Positions 17,907 to 21,725 of a DNA stretch of 21,725 bases are shown here, piece after piece. The position numbers and the translations under genes were made by a program. Source of the DNA: Plakobranchus ocellatus. Its lineage: Eukaryota > Mollusca > Gastropoda > Plakobranchidae. Under the pieces are notes generated by a model. It saw nothing but the letters and a program-made list of their open reading frames with translations, searched no databases and was not told the DNA's origin. How positions within the stretch are numbered: position 1 is the first letter of the stretch; the number at the start of each line of letters is the position of its first letter. The stretch lies in NCBI GenBank assembly GCA_019648995.1, contig BLXT01007308.1, positions 4,029,225-4,050,949 of the forward strand, in the 5' to 3' direction.

Positions 17907-19814
17907 CTAGATCGAATTGCGAGATTTTTTTTTAAGCCGAGATTGTGAAATTAGAAACATTCTTTTTTCAAAGTTGTGCTGTTTCCTTTTCTAAACACTG
18001 CCTTTCGAGCTTGCTGTGCTTTGTACTTTAAAGATAACACAATGTCTTCTTGAATGGCAAATGATAGCGAGTCACAAAAGACATTGTTCACGCTAAATGG
18101 CATTGCTGAAAGGGCATATTAGCTGCTTTACAAAGGAGAAAGATTACATAGCAAACATTTCTATCGTCATATATAAGTAAAGCCAATACTTTTGAAGAAG
18201 CCCTTGGTGACATATTCTGCAAAAACATAATAACCACCTTCACAAAACGGAAACAAAGCATAAAAAGCTGGTTTTTTATATTTAATTCACTTTGTAACTT
18301 AGCCCAAAACAAACCTGGGAAAGAAAAATGCGAGATCAAAGTTTTTATTATTCAAAAATGTATACTTCTCTTACGAATAAAAACAATTTTCAAGAGAAAA
18401 TAATTTTGAGTTTCCATTACATATGTGTTTTCTGGTAATAATTGTGGACGCATTTATCCCATTGACTCCAAAGTCCTATTCATATTTTATGGGCAAGAAA
18501 ATGGTCTTGGCAATTTATCGAGAAAAGCTTTTAATATAAAGCTACGCTGCCTTTAAAAAAAAATTAAAAGATGAATTACTAAAAAAAGGATTGTCAGAAG
18601 AATATCCTAACAATGATGTTCCTTTCAAAGAGCGAAGTCAGTGTAACCATTAACGCATTCAGACGGAAAATATCCATTTGTGGCAAACCCCTTTTAGCAC
18701 TTTGTGATCGCTTTCATGGAGCTGCAAAAAAAAAAAAAAAAAAAAAAAGGAAAACGAAAAAAAATAATAATAAAACGTGTCTCTATTTTTAGAAATTGTA
18801 TTTCAGCGCAGAATTTGCCTAACCCACTGGCATAGCTATAGTGTAGGTTCTGAAAATTGGTCTTCTATCTGAAGCTTCCCCTAATTACAGGGAAGCAATG
18901 TGAAGCACGAACATCTTTAGTGGGAAAAATAGTTTTTCTAATGCTGTTTTTATACCTATATCGTCTATATCGTCGAAAACTCATCTCTTAAGACTATTTT
19001 TTTCATTTACGCCTTGAAACAATCTGGACTCTAATTCTGTGTCCGCTTTTATTGGGTTTTATCTTTGCAGAGCTGCGTATGAAAGCACTTATTTTGTTTC
19101 GTAATTTCGTTGCTCAAATTCCTTTTGAACCAATCTCCAAAACATCTTAAAATAGTTTGCGGTGCCTGCATCGTTTGACCAAAAAACTTAATAGAAGGAA
19201 ACACGAGACTACTGGATTTCATACAAAAAAAAATATGTTTCTAAATGCACAACAAAAAATATATCTTTTTTTTTTTTCCTCTGTCATTACTTTTGCTGCC
19301 TTCATTCTTTCCATTCCCTCTAAGAATCAACTTTTCAGAGTCTTTTTTTTTTTTAACTTAATCTCATGTAAAGAATAGTGCAAAATAATTTTCCTAAGGG
19401 GATTTCCAATAATTTGCTATGGAGTATTTTGGACCCAAGGAGCGGCTAAAAATTGTTTAGAGGATTGTTTCTCTAAACGCTAAACGCGATTTGTTTCGTA
19501 TCTTGTAATGCTCAAGTATGTCTGAAGTTCGAAACATTCATTGTTTTGCACCGGGTTAGACTATAGGATGGGAAAAGCAGTTGCCCTCTTTCGATTTTCG
19601 TGTCATTGTGAAAACAGGTGATTGATTGTGAGAACTATTTATGACTTTCTTCACGCTGAACTTTACCTTTGCACTTAAAAATGAGCCTATCCCATGTTTA
19701 CATATGTACATGGGTGTTTATTCTTGCTTGGTTGACTTCTCAAAACGTTGATAAGCTCGTTAAAAGTTGACAAATCGACAGCAGCTGAAACCTCTTTCCT
19801 TTTGCAACAATAAC

Positions 19815-19818
<4 letters not shown>
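17907..19818. other. AT-rich region, two small hairpins, no gene recognised
   Basis: The frames are short. Two perfect short dyads occur. GCTTCCC/GGGAAGC lies at 18874-18896, and GTTTAGAG/CTCTAAAC at 19455-19478. T-rich runs lie at 19266-19278 and 19346-19354. Confidence 0.5.
18726..18748 (+). repeat. A23 homopolymer
   Basis: Twenty-three uninterrupted A bases are followed by an A-rich stretch to 18774. It could be the tail of an old retroposon on the + strand, but nothing recognisable lies upstream. Confidence 0.9.
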
Positions 19819-19891
<73 letters not shown>

Positions 19892-19964
19892 CATAATACA
19901 CACACACACACACATATATATAGATATATATATAAAGAGAGAGAGAGAGAGAGTGAGAGAGAGT
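19819..19964. repeat. Compound CT-CA-TA-GA microsatellite with fold-back potential
   Basis: (CT)n runs from 19819 to 19891, (CA)n from 19899 to 19913, an interrupted (TA)n from 19914 to 19934 and (GA)n from 19936 to 19964. The CT arm is complementary to the GA arm, and the TA block between them is self-complementary. A single strand could therefore form one long hairpin. Frames through it are repeat translations and not genes. Confidence 0.97.
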
Positions 19965-20577
19965 TCATTTCCCCGCCCCCACATGATCGTCATTGCTGAG
20001 CGATTACCTGGGATTGTTTAGTGACTCAGCAGTAGTATCTAGCGCTGAGGCCGAGAGGAGCCATCTACAAGTTTTCAATACTTCTTTTATTTGATGAAAC
20101 CAGGTGATCAGAATATGAGATTTTCAAAAACTTTCCTCTTGTGACCCAATTAATTCAACATGCATGCAAAACATACTCGTACAAATATTTGAATGTTTAT
20201 TTAGCCCAAAACAAGTGAGATATAACATGGGTTCTTCTGCGCGTAAGTTTGCTTAACTACGATCAGAATCAAGGTAGTCCATGTATAAAAACCGTCAAAA
20301 TTGTAAATGAATCCACCACTTTTTATGATGTTGCATTGCTTGAGGTTCGTCAAGAGAAATTTTCGTTTTACTAACAATATTAAAACATAGCTTCACTGGA
20401 AACCAATTTCTGTTTGAAAAAAAAATGTTCTTTATTATCAGGCGGCTTATAATCAGATATAAATGTAAGCATGGCTTCTCTACATATCGATTCCAACTAG
20501 AGTGTTTGTTTTTGTGAATGGATCACGACCATTGCAATATGATCTCAAACTTCTTGTCAGATCAGTGTTTAGGTGAC
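19965..20577. other. Spacer, possibly including the SINE body
   Basis: No gene is recognised. The body and tail of the minus-strand SINE should extend into the right-hand part of this stretch (below 20577), but its left end is not defined by a clear tail or target-site duplication. Confidence 0.4.
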
Positions 20578-20660
20578 GGACTCGAACTCAAACTCGCTAC
20601 AAAAATGATCCGGCAATTCTCAAGATGGATTCGTCAGCCGCTGAGCCAACAATGACTCAA
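20578..20660 (-). mobile_element. tRNA-derived SINE head (pol III promoter)
   Basis: Read on the minus strand, TGGCTCAGCGG (20648-20638) matches the pol III A box TRGYNNARNNG at every position. AGTTCGAGTCC (20588-20578) matches the B box GGTTCGANTCC except at the first base. The 49 nt between the boxes is longer than in an ordinary short-arm tRNA, and is closer to a long-variable-arm tRNA or a SINE with an insertion. No acceptor stem pairs across the ends, so this is not a functional tRNA gene. The body would lie leftward of 20578. The source tRNA cannot be named with confidence. Confidence 0.65.
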
Positions 20661-21725
20661 ACTTATAGATTGATTTCTACATCGAAAAGATCATAAGTAC
20701 TGTTCGGTTCCTACTAGTATTTTGAAATGTGTACGTCTTTGTGTTGTGACCGTCATGATTAACCATTTTGGATAATTTTCTCAAAATTTACTTAATGGCA
20801 CAAGATATGCAGACACTGGAATAAAGATCAAAAGATCTCTTTTACAAAAAATCGTGTGACGGTGCAATATTAAAACTGTATTTAGAGCAATCGTAATGTT
20901 TTATCCAGGCTGGCTTGCCCGTTCCTCTCCGTTCGTTTCATATCTTTCCTAGGCCTACCAATGTCGTGATTAGTTCGTGCATGCACCAGTATGAAAATTC
21001 TCTTTAAAAATACTTTGGTGCACAAGGGACTAAAGCGAATATTGATGCCTTTGTGCATGCAAGCTAGTCATTTGGAAGTCATCTTTGCTTTCAAAAAAAG
21101 ACTTCAGAGCTCCGCTTTGCTCTGCCTTATCAGGAATGACACGCGTGAAACGCCTTTGCAGTGCTGAAAATAGTAGTTTCTGTATTATAAAACACTGCTT
21201 TATCGAGGAATGGTGGTTGTTTTTATTTTTTTTTTTAACTAATGGCAAAGCTAAGAAGACATAATTATTAAACAGAGGATAAGATTTCAACGAATTTATG
21301 TGCTTTTGTTTTTTGTTTTTTTGGTTTTTTGGTTTTTTTTGTCCTCTGATTCATATTCTTTGTTACTACTTAGAGATGTGAAAGAAACTTTGCGAGGAAA
21401 AAAGCGAATAAATTTTAGAGCTTTCCCGCTAGAATTTTATATTCATGAATAGTGTTACGTAAGAAGTTTGATATTTTTTGGGGTTTTTTTTTTTCGTTTT
21501 TAACTAAGTTTAAAAGATGTCCTTTGTCTATCAATTTAGATATATATAAAGAAGCAGTTAGGGTTCATGTTTTGTTGTTCCGAACAGTCGGTATGTCTTT
21601 CAGCAGATAGGCACTCCCCGCATAGGTTTTTTAGCCAGGTCTTGGCCGTAATTTTGATAAGGGTACGTTCAAATAAACCTTACGCCTTGGAAGGGGGGGG
21701 GGGATCTCTTCTCCTGTAGGAAAAG
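20661..21725. other. AT-rich region without a recognisable gene
   Basis: Frames on both strands are short. A (GT6-8)n-like T/G tract lies at 21305-21342 and a run of eleven G at 21693-21703. Nothing else is supported. Confidence 0.5.

Noticed and set aside
19410-19640. Protein-like + strand stretch starting MEYFGPKERLKIV
   Set aside because: Stops recur about every 15-20 codons, which is the spacing expected by chance.
9507-20478. 14-base word TGTAAGCATGGCTT at about 9508 and 20465
   Set aside because: The flanks do not align, and about one shared 14-mer is expected by chance in a window this size.
20578-20660. A functional tRNA gene
   Set aside because: The pol III boxes are present, but no acceptor stem closes and the spacing is too long, so a SINE head fits better.
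1-21725. CRISPR array, bacterial operon or phage features
   Set aside because: No spaced identical repeats, no ribosome binding sites and no dense coding are present. All content points to a eukaryotic non-coding region.

Overview
The window looks like non-coding, AT-rich DNA from an animal nuclear genome. I find no intact protein-coding gene, rRNA or tRNA gene. The sequence has homopolymer A/T runs, many long CT/GA microsatellites, a (AGT)n array containing an assembly gap, a tRNA-derived SINE, and two relics of LINE retrotransposons of RTE type. Long dinucleotide tracts plus RTE-like LINEs fit an invertebrate such as a mollusc, possibly a cephalopod. That placement is inference and rests on no gene. 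The window could be intergenic or the inside of a long intron.

Layout: 1-1600 is plain AT-rich DNA. 1600-1890 is a decayed minisatellite with a unit of about 74 bp. 2353-3072 holds several successive coding-like frames on the + strand that may be an unidentified decayed gene, and it contains a strong hairpin. 3073-5290 is plain. 5290-5450 is a degenerate array with a unit of about 30 bp. 6290-6480 is a small GC-richer island with nested dyads ending in (AG)19. 6546-6880 is a diverged tandem duplication with a 207-211 bp offset. 6899-7160 is copy 1 of a roughly 250 bp dispersed repeat, with copy 2 at 8691-8935. Between these copies lies a very short 5'-truncated RTE LINE (7294-7417) flanked by an 11 bp target-site duplication. 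8936-11270 is plain.

11276-11549 is the (AGT)n array with 83 N. 11838-12495 carries coding-like frames on the minus strand. 12524-12600 is a CT tract. 12989-13860 is an old LINE reverse transcriptase fossil that can be followed from the RT palm to the C-terminus. 14921-15125 is a long CT tract. 15318-15419 could encode an acidic tail or be simple repeat. 16592-16741, 17266-17334 and 17637-17906 are further coding-like or exon-like fragments of unknown origin. 19819-19964 is a CT-CA-TA-GA composite able to fold back on itself. 20578-20660 is the SINE head on the minus strand. The remainder up to 21725 is plain except for T/G-rich and G11 runs.

There is no gene network to describe. The content is layered repeat history: old LINE relics, a younger truncated insertion, a SINE, several local duplications and expanded microsatellites. 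The best-supported items are the truncated RTE insertion with its target-site duplication, the RT fossil, the SINE and the dispersed and tandem duplications.
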